Shown one piece after another: positions 42,801 through 53,639 of a stretch of DNA of 64,000 nt. The stretch's first letter is position 1. Each line of letters begins with the position of its first letter. Origin of the DNA: Zygnema cylindricum. Its lineage: Eukaryota > Streptophyta > Zygnematophyceae > Zygnematales > Zygnemataceae. Position numbers and translations under genes: made by a program. The stretch spans positions 277,618 through 341,617 of the forward strand of contig JBBHKE010002523.1 in NCBI GenBank assembly GCA_037447655.1, written 5' to 3'. The notes beneath the pieces are model-generated. The model did no database searches. It saw only the letters and a program-made list of their open reading frames with translations, and had not been told where the DNA came from.

Positions 42801-45800
42801 TAACCGTTAGTTTTTCTACGGACTCATCATCCGTTTATCCTCTAAGCCTTTCTTCTTCTAACAAACCAGCGACAAAATCGGAAAATTTGATTTTTACAGA
42901 TTTTGGCAAGATTGATAAATCTCTAACTGTGGAACCTGCCACGAAATCCGCACCCATTGCACCAACGCAAATCACTGCGACTGATAATACAGGTGTCGCT
43001 TCACGAGATCTTGCGGCGACAAATCTTGACGAAATCACATTTGACGCGCCAACTGACAATATTGGAAGTACGGCTCAAAACGAAAATCCACGCAAAATCA
43101 CATTTGACGCGCCGACAGACAATGTTGGAAGTACGGCTCAGGAAAAAAATCCACGCGCGCCGAACGAAGTACAGTTGTCGTCATCAATACTGGCGAACAA
43201 TGTACGACCGACACCAACCTCTATTCAAACGAATCTAATAAACCCACTTGCGCAATCCTCCACAACAAATCTTTTGACGGATTCGCCTACTCAACAAATT
43301 GTACGGCGCATTACTCGGCTTCCACACCCTACGTGGAAGGTGACACAAAATCTTGCTCACGCCAGTCTTGCTGATGTCAGAAATCCACCACTTACATTAA
43401 AATCTGCTCTAAAACATCCAGATGCAGACAAGTGTCCGCTGGCGGCTAACGAGGAATATCAAGCTATAATGACAAATCGGACTTGGACGTTATGCAACTT
43501 GCCACCTAACCGACGTGCCATTGGTTCAAAATGGGTTTTTAAGGTTAAAAGATTTGCCGATGGATCTGTTGAACGATACAAGGCGCGTCTTGTAGCGAAA
43601 GGATATTCGCAGACCGAAGGAATTGATAACAACGAGACTTTCGCGCTAGTTGCAAAATTTGAGTCTATTCGTACCATTTTGTTGTTGGCAGCGATCCACG
43701 ATTGGAAAGACTGCCTTTTTGCACGGGACTCTTAAAGAAGATATTTATATGGAGCAGGCTCCAAGATACGCTGTGGCCGAACAAGAATCTTTGGTCTGTC
43801 GCTTAAATAAATCAATCTATGGTCTTAAGCAGGCGCCACGTGTGTGGCACAAAACACTTGTCTTTGCTTTGTTACAAGATGGTTTCAAAGAAATTAGCGC
43901 AGATCCTGGTATTTACATTAAAGGCACAGGTGACATTTTAGTCATCATTATTATTTATGTAGACGATTTAATCCTTGCTGGTCCTAGTAAAATGGAGATC
44001 AACAAAATCAAAGTCATGCTAACGTCACATTGGCCAATGACTGATTTAGGTGACCTTGATTACTGTTAAGGTATTAGCATTACAAGGAATAGGCCAAAAC
44101 GATTATTACAGATGAGTCAAGAACACTATATTGTCGACCTTTTAGATACCTTTGGCATGTCCGATTGTAATCTTGTCTCTACACCTCTTGATCCAAATAC
44201 CACACTAAGGAAAGAAGCCTCCGATGGGAATGCCCAAGGAGACATAGGGTCTCTTTACCGGTCTATCGTAGGAAAATTGATGTATGCCATGTTGGGGTCA
44301 CGTTCGAACATTTGCATTGCAGTTTGCATTCTATCGCAATTTTCTCATTGTGCGACTTCCACTCATCTAGATGCGGCAAAACGTGTTCTTAGATACCTCC
44401 AAGGCACCAAACATCTTTGCCTCACCTTCTCTCTCCCTCCTTCATCTTCCCCTTCTTCCTCTCTTCCCGATACCTCTCTTGTTGGATTTTGTGATGCGGA
44501 CTGGGGAAACCAAACCGATGAACGCCGTTCTATTTTTGGAGTTTGTTTTTCTCTTGGTGGTGGTCTTGTCTCATTGTCTTCCCGAAAACAACCAACTGTT
44601 GCTCTCTCATCCACTGAAGCTGAATACATGGCTAGTACCTCTGCCACTAAAACCGCCATTTGGCTTTGTCGCCTTCTCACAAACCTTTCCTTTCATCAAA
44701 CTCCTCCAACTCCTATCTTTTGTGACTCTCAAGGGGCTCTCGCCCTCATGAAAAATCCCATTCACCATACACGAACAAAACATATTGATATACAATACCA
44801 CTTTACTCGTGAAAAAATTGTGGATGGCACAGTATCCTTCTCCCATTGCTCTACTTCCAACCAACTTGCCGACTTCCTTACCAACCCTCTTCCTCGCTCC
44901 TCCTTCGACAGACATATTTTCTCCTCTGGCCTTCGTGGTTAATCAAAACTCCGTGCTTCAATCGCGGGGGGGTATTGGAATTCGTCTACTTCTACATTCC
45001 ACACTACTTTTGAACCACTATGTTTAGATAGTTGTTTCTCGATTGTTATTAAGTCCTAGAACACTAAGTCTTAAGTATAAACTTTAATTAGTGTCCATGT
45101 ACTTGTTGTACCTTTTCTTTTGTACATATTATTGTTTAGCGTAGAAAGATTCCCACTAATTCTTGGAATCTTTCTAACTAGTTCTACCTACACTAGTTCT
45201 ACCTACACTAGTTCTACCTACTCTTTTAGATATACCTAGATGATCTCCACTTATCAGAAGTTACCTAGATTAGTCGTACCTCCATTTAGTGCGCTTTACA
45301 CGCTTGAGTTATCTATAAAACTCAAGCGCCTCACTTTGTTTCTTGAACTTTTTAATCAATACTGAACTCAAAGTTCACGACAGTCTTTACTGTCCTTTTC
45401 TTTTTTATGTACTTTGTACTTTTGTCTGTCCTTTGTTTTAAATCTTTCTTTTTATGGGCGCTAACTTATTAGTATGATTATTTGTTTTGTTGTTATTTTG
45501 TCTTATTCTACATATTATCACTCATTTCCCATTTTTCCCAATCCCCATATTCTCTCAATATCAAGCTCTCCGTCTTTTACCTTTCTTTTATTTTCCTTTT
45601 TGTTTCTTTCTTGTGGGTGTAAAGAAACAACAAATTTTCGGGCAGCTGAAAAATATTTCGGGCAGCTAAAAACATTTCCGGGCAGCTAATTTTATTTTCG
45701 GGCAGCTAAAAATGTTTTCGAGCAGCTAAAAATGTTTTACTTGTCTTATTTTGCAGGTAAAATAATATCCGACGCCTCTTCAAAAAACCGGAGCCCAGAA

Positions 45801-48800
45801 TTGAATGAAATTTCCGAAAATCTAGATGCCATGCTATTAACTGCGGTAACTTTGAGCGATTTGGGAACAAAAGAAGGAGAAAAAATGATTTCTTCCACAA
45901 ATTTGCAGAAAAGTCCGGAGAGTAAGTATAAAAGAAAACTCACAAATTTCCATTCCAGACCTTCAAAATCCACGCTTTCAAAATTGTTAACACTTGTTAC
46001 CACAAAAAAAAAAAAAAAAAAAAAAACAGCTTTGTGGGTTTTTTTTGCAGGCGGAGATCTCACTCTTTCTATCTCTCCTCCCCTCTCTCATCTCCAGTCC
46101 GTCCTCCCTCTAAAGTCGGATCGAGTGCTCAAAACCAAACGAATTCACGAATTCTTATTGCCCATTTCTGCCGCAGGCCTCCATTTTCCTCCCCCTTCCC
46201 TCCCCTCCCTCCTCCTCTCTTCCCTCCCTCCTTCTCCCCCTCCTCTCCCTCCTTCCCCCTCCTCCCCTCCTCCTCCCTTCCCTCCTCCTTCCCCCTCTCC
46301 CTCCCCAGCCTCATTTAAAAACCAGATGTGCCCTTCGATATCGATACATATATATTTTGCCCATGCCGATACATATATATAAACAGGGACCTGCCGGCCC
46401 TGACATCCGGGCTGGTGGCGCAACGGTTAGCGCACTGATGCCTCTATTCAATTTGTACTCAGAAAACCAAGGTTCGAACCCTGTCCGGGTCAGCTTTTCC
46501 CAACTATGGAACAAGCCCCGGATTCTGTTCCCGAATCCCGGATTCTGTGCTCGAATACGATTCTGCGCCCGAATCCCGGATGATGTGGAAATCTATATCC
46601 AACAGTTAGCACACTGATGGCTCTATACAGATGACCAAGGTTCGAGCCCTGCCCGGTTCAACATTTCCCATATCTTTTTCCTGGTATCGGACATGCCAAA
46701 TCCCGGATTCTGTATCTGACTCCGATTTTGTATCTGACTCCGATTTCGTGTCCGAATCCGATTCTGTGCCCGAATCTGGTTCTGTGCCCCGAATCTGATT
46801 CTGTGCCTGAATCCGATTCTGTGTCCGAATCCCGGATTCTGCGGAAATCCAAATCCAAATGCGATAGTTAGCACACTGATGTCTCTCTCCGGATGACCAA
46901 GGGTCGAGCCCTGTAAGTCTCAGTTTTTGCTTCGCTTTTTGCTTTCATTATGCGATTCTCCCACATTAACTCACAGATTTTGCAAAATCTTAATATCTTG
47001 GAGACTTTTCAGAGAAATAAAAAATCAAAATTTTTGGTCGGAATACTATTTTTTTTTTATATTTTCTTCTATTTATTTGTTTAATTGCCCATTTATTTAT
47101 TTCGTTTCTTTACTCTTTTTATCTCTGCACTTATTTATTTTTTGCAGGCGGAACACTCTTTCTTTACGACAAAAGCAAAACGAAACATTTTCGCTACGAC
47201 GGTCACATTTGGAAAAAGAAAAGCGATGGAAAAACCATTAATGAAGCTCATGTTAATCTCAAGGTAAATTTCAAAACAAAACAACAAAAAAAAAAACATG
47301 AGGTCGACATGTAATTTGTTTTCGACAAAATTGTATACAACAATGTGTAAAGGTAGGTTTCGATAGAGGGAGAGAGGGAGAGAGATTGGGACCCTTCATT
47401 AAAAAATGAACCCAATTTTGTTTTTTTTCTTTTGTGCAGGTCAACGGAAGGGAGGTGATCGATTGCTTGTTATTATGCAACGATGGAGAATGACAAAAAA
47501 TTTAAACGACAAATTTATTATTTACCGAAAAAGTATGCGAATAAATTTAAAGAACTTGACGTCAATTTTGTCGTTAAGCTATTATTAGTCAATTTTCTGA
47601 ACTTGTTTCAATGTTGAGAGCATGTACGCAGTTTTTTTTTTACCTCTGAAACACTTTTCTAAAAACAATAATAATGGTAATAATAATAATAATGTTTTCA
47701 AATAGATGCCATATAAAGAAAACAAGCAAACGACAAGTTGGGTGTTCCTGAATATTTCCTGTCCAAAAACTGGAGTTCAGTTATCGATCGCTTGTTATTA
47801 TGCAACGATGGAGAATGACAAAAAATTTAAACGACAAATTTATTATTTACCGAAAAAGTATGCGAATAAATTTAAAGAACTTGACGTCAATTTTGTCGTT
47901 AAGCTATTATTAGTCAATTTTCTGAACTTGTTTCAATGTTGAGAGCATGTACGCAGTTTTTTTTTTACCTCTGAAACACTTTTCTAAAAACAATAATAAT
48001 GGTAATAATAATAATAATGTTTTCAAATAGATGCCATATAAAGAAAACAAGCAAACGACAAGTTGGGTGTTCCTGAATATTTCCTGTCCAAAAACTGGAG
48101 TTCAGTTATCGATCGCTTGTTATTATGCAACGATGGAGAATGACAAAAAATTTAAACGACAAATTTATTATTTACCGAAAAAGTATGCGAATAAATTTAA
48201 AGAACTTGACGTCAATTTTGTCGTTAAGCTATTATTAGTCAATTTTCTGAACTTGTTTCAATGTTGAGAGCATGTACGCAGTTTTTTTTTTACCTCTGAA
48301 ACACTTTTCTAAAAACAATAATAATGGTAATAATAATAATAATGTTTTCAAATAGATGCCATATAAAGAAAACAAGCAAACGACAAGTTGGGTGTTCCTG
48401 AATATTTCCTGTCCAAAAACTGGAGTTCAGTTACAAGGGGAGTAAATAATCTGTTTTTTATTTATCAATTGATTTTAATTCTTTCCTAATGCCATTTATT
48501 TTATCTGTTTTCAGACCACGGAATGAAAACTCTGAAAAGGACAACCTAGTTTTGGTTCAATATCTTAGGACAGAGGTGGGAATTTTTTTTTTCCCCCTTT
48601 TCTTCATTTTAGTCCTTTGTGTTTAACCAATTTACTTTTATTGTGAATATTTTGCCATCGGCAAGACATATTTCTAGAATTTAATTGTTCATAGTCCTTT
48701 TCTCCACAAACATTTCTGAAACATTTCTCAAACTTCCCAAAACTTCTCAAATTTCTCAAACAATTCTCAATTTTTTTCAATTAATTCTCAAATTTCCGAA

Positions 48801-49914
48801 ATAAATCTCAGAAATCTGAAACATTTCTCAATTATTTCTCAAAAAAATCTCAAAACCGCAGGAAACTAGGAGGTTTTCGAGGAACGTGGCGGAGGTACTG
48901 GATTATAACGAAATCATTTCCGTTGAGAAAAGTTCCGTGGAAAATTTTTCCATTGAGAAAAAAAAATGTTCTAAAAGTGGTTGGAGCAACGGCATCTTTT
49001 CTGGGAATGAATCCGTTGGTAGAGTTACAATTGAAAAAAGTCCCCCTTCCAATATGGATAAAGAGAATCTTGCCGAAGTTGAAAAGGAAATTATAGAAGA
49101 ATCCATCAATCTTTCAACAATAACATTTCCATCTGAAAGAGGTAAATAACATGAGAGAAAAGTTGAAAAAAGTAAGGAAAGACCCAAGACAGAATAGGAA
49201 AATAGAAAGGAAAGAAGTTAGAAAAAAAGATGGAAAAGAAAAGGGAAAGTGAACTGACCTGAATAAAACATAAGAACAACTGAATGTGAGACTCGAAATG
49301 GAAAGCTTTTAACATAACCTTTTTTCATTTTAAATAACCATCACATTAACTTTTGTTATAGCCATAACAACAAATGTTTTTGGGAATACATGTCCAAGAA
49401 TTGTATAAGAAAAAATAAGAAAAAATGTTTCTGAGGTAACTTTTTTGAAAAATGTAAAAAATACTCTAACTATTTTGTCATGGAAGGAACAAATAATAAT
49501 GTTAGAAGAAACAAATGATTTTGTGATTATATTTTTTGTTTATTTCCTCAATCCAACCAATGAATTTTTTTGCGTTGTCGTTTTAGTTTTAAGGATAATA
49601 ATTTTAAAAACCGCAGGGTTTAAAATCTAAAATGTACATCAAAAATTTATAACAAACAAGACACAAACCCCAGTACTAACCTTTAATTTTTCATTTTTCT
49701 GAGTGCAGATGGGAAACAAATGAAAACACAAGAAACTCAAAAAAAATCTCCAGAAGACATCTGGTCAAAGATATTTCATATTTCAGAGAGAAGCTTTGTT
49801 CCCCCTTCCTATCCCTCACGTAAAAAGGTAATTGAGGAACTCAAAAAAAGAAAAAATGAGAAAGAAAGAATAAAATTTGCCATTCCCAGATATGGCCAAA
49901 CATTCCTTATTTGA
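39823..49914 (+). CDS. CG-1 domain (CAMTA-like) gene, divergent and possibly pseudogenised
   Basis: Exons inferred from frame and GT-AG sites: 39823-40033, 45757-45921, 47148-47263, 47440 into the 325-bp array, about 48356-48443, 48515-48575, 48862-49142 and 49709-about 49914. Phases agree at each junction I could test. Together they spell a CG-1 DNA-binding domain: ELCKIRLLFNKFEENI, SGTLFLYDKSKTKHFRYDGH, WKKKSDGKTINEAHVNLK, CYYATMENDKKFKRQIYYL and DNLVLVQYLRTE. CAMTA factors bind CGCG-type DNA and calmodulin; the IPT, ankyrin and IQ parts are not seen here. Oddities: element D in intron 1, an exact triplication, and a 1-nt shift in the first array copy that blocks the CYYA frame. It may be a dying or CG-1-only gene. 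The downstream end is uncertain. Confidence 0.6.
40113..40401 (+). repeat. 5' LTR of element D (internally deleted)
   Basis: TATTAATTCTTGG to AACTTATTA. It contains a 10-bp perfect hairpin CGCTTGAGTT/AACTCAAGCG (40230-40239, 40249-40258) with the TATAAA (40244-40249) in its loop. Confidence 0.88.
40384..41215 (+). pseudogene. Element D gag
   Basis: Copia gag: HKFKGQDFYNWKFLIQHLF at the start, then frame changes near 40615 and 40670, then DMVSFIQKVQSYAGRLK and LPPSFESFVGTV, ending with the zinc knuckle CRYCKEKDHLIYAC (about 41101-41142). Two shifts make it non-functional. Confidence 0.88.
40402..40415 (+). other. Primer-binding site of element D (half-tRNA iMet type)
   Basis: GGTTATGGGCCCAC directly follows the LTR. 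Unlike A-C, the gag frame here (ATG 40384, in the LTR) reads through the site as GYGPT, so the ATG in the site is not used in that frame. Confidence 0.82.
41320..42725 (+). pseudogene. Element D protease and integrase
   Basis: Protease site WLIDFGASHHM (DFG for DSG, about 41494), a frameshift near 41715-41830, GAG-pre-integrase (HKWHLRYGHLN, then CYGC), integrase with SSDVCGPKRVP (first Asp), a stop at 42264, RSDNGGEY (second Asp) and QNGDAKRLNRT, where the catalytic Glu is Lys. Ends KPNVSHLRIFGSEAY and GYAPYSKAYRF. Confidence 0.9.
42726..44942 (+). pseudogene. Element D linker, reverse transcriptase and RNase H
   Basis: A linker with a duplicated stretch of about 63 bp (TFDAPTDN.GSTAQ twice, 43039-43158) leads to reverse transcriptase (NRTWTLCNLPPNRRAIGSKW, about 43470). 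A frameshift near 43700 precedes TAFLHGTLKEDIYMEQ, YGLKQAPRVWHK and an intact IYVDDLILAG (about 43954). A TAA at 44067 precedes RNase H (FCDADWG, LSSTEAEYMAS, FCDSQGAL, RTKHIDIQ) ending at the TAA at 44940-44942. Confidence 0.9.
44973..45471 (+). repeat. 3' LTR of element D
   Basis: Starts TATTGGAATTCG right after a G-run polypurine tract (44965-44972) and ends AACTTATTA before GTATG. It carries the same hairpin at 45301-45328 and three tandem copies of ACTAGTTCTACCTAC at about 45177-45222. Confidence 0.88.
45641..45740. repeat. Five tandem copies of a 20-bp unit
   Basis: GGCAGCTAAAAATGTTTTCG-type units start at 45641, 45661, 45681, 45701 and 45721 in exact 20-bp register, just before the 3' splice site of exon 2 of the CG-1 gene. 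Confidence 0.9.
46048..46318. repeat. Pyrimidine-rich tract in intron 2 of the CG-1 gene
   Basis: Mostly C and T (cctccctcctcctctcttcc). An AG|GCGGAGATCTCACTC site at 46052 mimics the true exon 3 acceptor but leads into this tract, so I do not call an exon. Confidence 0.8.
46405..46920 (+). repeat. Three tRNA-like heads separated by a short minisatellite (SINE-like)
   Basis: Unit 1 has A-box-like TGGCGCAACGG (46416-46426) and B box GGTTCGAACCC (46471-46481). Units 2 and 3 repeat TTAGC.CACTGATG..TCT and B-box-like GGTTCGAGCCC (46639-46649) and GGGTCGAGCCC (46901-46911). Between them lie variants of CCCGAATCCGATTCTGTG. The acceptor stem does not pair well, so these are tRNA-derived repeats rather than a working tRNA gene. 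Confidence 0.6.
47466..48440 (+). repeat. Exact 325-bp triplication inside the CG-1 gene
   Basis: Units starting CTTGTTATTATGCAACGATG at 47466, 47791 and 48116 appear identical by eye. Each contains the exon segment for CYYATMENDKKFKRQIYYL, an AT-rich intron-like part with a short AAT run, and the segment MPYKENKQTTSWVFLN. The third unit exits into unique sequence after GTTCAGTTA. Confidence 0.95.
48576..48861. repeat. Intron with irregular TTTCTCAAA repeats
   Basis: Bases 48705-48855 are many variants of AAATTTCTCAAAC/AATTCTCAA; the tract ends at the acceptor CCGCAG (48861). Confidence 0.6.
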
Positions 49915-50160
49915 AGAAAAGCCTATTACTCTCTTTTTCTCTTTCTCTCCCCCTCTCCCTCTCCCCCTCTCCCCCCTCCCCTCTCCCCTCCCCTCTCCCT
50001 CTCCCTCTCTCCCCTCTCCCCTCTCCCTCCTCCCCTCTCCCTCTCCTCCCCTCTCCTCCCCCTCCCCCCCTCCCCCTCTCCCCCTCCCTCTACCTTTTGC
50101 CTTCCCCTCCTCCATCTCTCCCTCCCTCTCTCAGTTTCCCATTTCTTTAAAATTTTGCTA
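49915..50160. repeat. Long CT-rich tract downstream of the last called CG-1 exon
   Basis: About 200 bp of cctctccc units (49930-50135). ORFs on both strands here are artefacts. If the CG-1 gene continues, this is intronic. Confidence 0.8.
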
Positions 50161-51007
50161 AAAATGTTGTTTTATATTTAAAATTTGAAACTTTATTGCT
50201 CTCTCCCTCCTTCCCTCTCATTTCTTACTCCTTTAAAATTTTGCTGTAAATATTTTTTTTTTGTTTATAATCTCAATTTTTCAGTGCGATCCGAATTCGA
50301 ATCCGATCCAATCTCTTCATTGGAAAAAACGGAAAAACTTTGAGTTTCGGAACGTCCGGCTTCCGTCTGCAAAACGGAGCGTATTCGTATAATACGATTG
50401 TTGGTTTTTGTACGATTTTGGATGACATCATCCATCGCCGATTTTACCCCACCACAGTCACATCGTGGAGTATAGCGGTTCGTACGGAATATCGCCGAAA
50501 ATTCCGGAGGACGATGGTTCGCATTTCTGATAAAAAAAGCGCCAGATTTTGTACAGGTGTCATTATATGTTTGGAACAAGAGTGTAGGAATGATTTATTA
50601 GATGCACATTAGAAGCATTCAAATAGATATCATTGCAAAAAAAGACAACCCAACTTTTAACCAATCCAGTCATTCTGAGAGTATTCGACATACACAGGCA
50701 ATAGAGGATAGAGAGTTTGCAGAACAAGCTTTATTAGGAGACTCTTTCATTTGTACCTCCTAAACTGTTAAAACAAAGCTACGGCTTATCTGAAAACCTA
50801 TCTCTATGGCCTGAATGTGAATGCTATTCCCCACTTTTGTCTTCTAGTACTTTTCTACTTATTCTCTGTAAATCATTTGACCCCTATCCGTTTAACCCGC
50901 GTTGAGATCTACGGGTTTGTGGCTGCGGGGCTTGCTCCACCAAAAACTCGAATTCTCCACCAAAACTATTAACGACCGTATTTAGTGCGGTTTATTGAAG
51001 CACACAT
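50161..51007. other. Uncertain: possible further exon, then intergenic
   Basis: A TTTTTCAG acceptor at 50277-50284 opens a short frame (SEFESDPISSLEKTEKL then stop). An overlapping 90-codon ORF at 50340-50612 has no recognisable domain. Neither is enough to call a gene. 50620-51007 shows nothing. Confidence 0.3.
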
Positions 51008-51240
51008 ATGCATACATTGGCCACAGGGGAGATGAGAGGAGAGGAGGGGAGAGGAGAAGAGAGGAGAGGAGAGAGAGGGAAATGGGAGAGGAGGGGAGGG
51101 CAATGGAAGAGAGGGGATGGCAAGGGAAAGGATGGGAGGGGAGGAGAGGAGAGTCGGTCAGAGGAGCGGAGAGGAGAGGGGAGGGGAATGGAAGAGAGGA
51201 AACAAGAGGAATGGAGAGAAATCTGTATTGCGATACAAAG
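51008..51240. repeat. Purine-rich low-complexity tract
   Basis: Variants of GGAGAGGAGGGGAGAGGAGA. Confidence 0.85.
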
Positions 51241-51369
51241 ATCGGGAAACCTCGATACGATATGAGAATTATATTCATTAATCGTACCATGATATGTGGT
51301 GAGAAATACAATACTTTGAACAATAGTTATTTAAGCTATTTGTGTAGAGGGGCTTTTAGAGAGGTTTGA

Positions 51370-51452
51370 AGCGTATTTACTATTTACTATTTAATACTTA
51401 CTATTGACTATTGACTATTTACTGTTTACTATTAACTGTTTACTATTTAGTG
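51370..51452. repeat. Short tandem repeat, TTTACTA/TTGACTA units
   Basis: About eleven 7-bp units of TTTACTA type (tttactatttactatttaa...). No gene recognised from here to 52500. Confidence 0.8.
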
Positions 51453-52499
51453 GAATTTATTTGGTAGTCTTGTCCTTCAGCACTACTAGGATGTCCTTTC
51501 AAGTATTATGCATTGTCGAATCGTGCGAAGTGACGATTCAGTGAGCGGCCCGAAGCGTTCGAAATCGATTCGTGAAGTTATGTTATATCTGTTCATGTAT
51601 CGGCTCGCTTCGACCGAATTTTTTTTTATTGTACGGCTGGGTAGAATACTGTACGGTTTGAGGCGTAGTGGTTTGTAAATCGTAATGATCCCTTCATGCT
51701 GTGACATATGTAGTACTGTATTGTACTTTGTCAGCACGACGCTTCGCGAGCCGCGTCATGCGTGGCAGTACTTTTTGGATGACATCGGAGATCGTTTGGG
51801 CCTGGAATCGGGCCGATTCGAGCGGGTACTTCTTTGTTCGATTTTGCGCCAGTTTTTGTGTTGCTTCGTTTCGCGTCCAAATTGTCTGTCCGTACGTTTA
51901 GTTTAGTACGATAATATTTTAGTACTTTTTGTTTGGGTTGTCGTTTTGCACTTTCAGTCCTTAGTCTAAAAATTGAGTGTCGTCGTGTATTGAGTCGACA
52001 AGTCAGGACATGGCATGAAGTAGAATACAATTGAAGGGATTTGTGGAGGAAACAGAAGAGTGAAGAAGAAAGGAAAAGAGACATTGTAATTTCGGTTTTT
52101 AAATGGGAAGCTATATTATTTAAAGTGTCTTTCAATGTCGATTCAATGTCATGCTAAAATATGTTTGTAGTAAATTCCGCAACTCGACTTACTTTTTCCT
52201 TGTAGAATTTCAATCTTATTCTTTGTAACACTATGGTTTCATCTAGTGAACCATTTCTGCTTTATATTTTAGTGTTATCATAAGAATGTATTAAAAAAGC
52301 AAGATGGTAAATCATCAGAGTACATGAGAATAAATTATGAAAGGCAAAAACGAAACTGCAAAACTGAATGCCGTGGAAGCCCACCAAAAGAAAAAATAGT
52401 GTGAAAGAAACTCTCACACCAACAAAGGCAAGCCAATGAAAGACATTAAAAGGAACAACATGCACAACAAAAGAGTGCAACCAAGTCAAAAACCACGTG

Positions 52500-53600
52500 A
52501 ACCAACATTATATACCCAAAGAACTACTGAAAGTAACCCCTTCAACTTCTCACGCTCGGCAAAGTATCTCGAAGGAGTTCCAAAACACGTCGACGATATT
52601 TAACAACAACAGGTGATCAACATCGCAAGGGGAATAAGGCGGATCCGCAAAACGGATTAATTTTTGGTCATCCAAGGGCCACTTTCTGATGTAAGGTACT
52701 CGAGAAGATTTATTTTTGTCTTCCCCCCAAACCACAGAGGACCCAAATCACAAGGGTTATTGCTCTCGTATCGTTCCCATGACCCTCTCAAGGTCAAGTT
52801 ATGACCCAAGCTCGACCGAGGAGTTCTCTCCCTTGTCAAGCTTCAATGATCCATTGTCCACCGGTTTCTAGGGAAACCTCCGGTTTTGGCAGTCAAAAGA
52901 GACTAACGGAGTTTTTCCCGTCAAACTTCTCCACCCTAGTATTCACCAACCCTTTCACCTACTCTAGAATTTCCTCTCAATCCCCCGTGTTAGCCGCCAA
53001 AACAGAGGAAATGGGGTGGATTCTATTCCATGTTGTTAGGCCAAATCCAATATGTTCTCCTTAAGTTGTGCTAGCGTAACCCGCGTATTCCTTATCGCAA
53101 GAGGGTCCTCCAACTCCTTCATGGTAGAGGTTAGTCTTCATACATCTTTACCCACATCTTCCATCAATTGGAAATCCTCCCCCTAAAATAATTACCCCAC
53201 CTAAATAGTTCCTCGAAGCATACTCCAATTTGGAGGCCTCGAAAATTTGGATAAGTAACGGAGCCCACGGACTCGTACAAGGAGGAGGATTAGCATCAAG
53301 AGGTGGACTAGCACCAACAAGCCTCAAAAATAAGGCAAAGTACAGGAGCCCGTAGACCCACACGAAGAGGCGTACTCCCACCAAGATAACTCACACATGA
53401 GAAGGACACGCACTAGGATAAGGACTCGCACCAACAGTCGCACTCCACCAAAAACCATCAAAAAATTGGCTAAGTTTATTTCGGCGGATTGACTCTCCCT
53501 TTTTTCCTTGTGTGACAGCTTATAGGGGGAATAATGGCTTTGATTTTGGTCATATCTTCGAAACGAAGTACAAGACAATTTTCGAAAGTGGTTTGCCGAA
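52500..53600 (-). other. Weakly coding-like region, not identified
   Basis: Several overlapping minus-strand ORFs of 60-87 codons (52839-52550, 53384-53148, 53578-53324) could be pieces of one decayed coding sequence, possibly a retrotransposon tail. No motif is firm enough to name. Confidence 0.25.
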
Positions 53601-53639
53601 AACTTGAATTAACAAGAACGATCATTTCCATGTTGAGTC

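Larger units (their letters stand above)
40113..45471 (+). mobile_element. Ty1/copia element D in intron 1 of the CG-1 gene
   Basis: 5' LTR 40113-40401, primer site 40402-40415, gag-pol 40384-44942, 3' LTR 44973-45471, target duplication GTATG (40108-40112 and 45472-45476). It belongs to a different subfamily from A-C: LTR ends TATT...ATTA, and a different gag. The 5' LTR is 289 bp and the 3' LTR 499 bp, because the 5' copy has lost about 190 bp of U3 after its first four bases and the 3' copy has gained a tandem AGTTCTACCTACACT. Frameshifts and stops show it is inactive. Confidence 0.92.

Noticed and set aside
46411-46497. Functional tRNA gene
   Set aside because: A and B boxes are present but the acceptor arms do not pair and the anticodon arm is unclear; repeated degenerate copies favour a SINE-like origin.
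50340-50612. 90-codon plus-strand ORF after the CG-1 exons
   Set aside because: No recognisable domain, no clear splice link and a competing minus-strand ORF.
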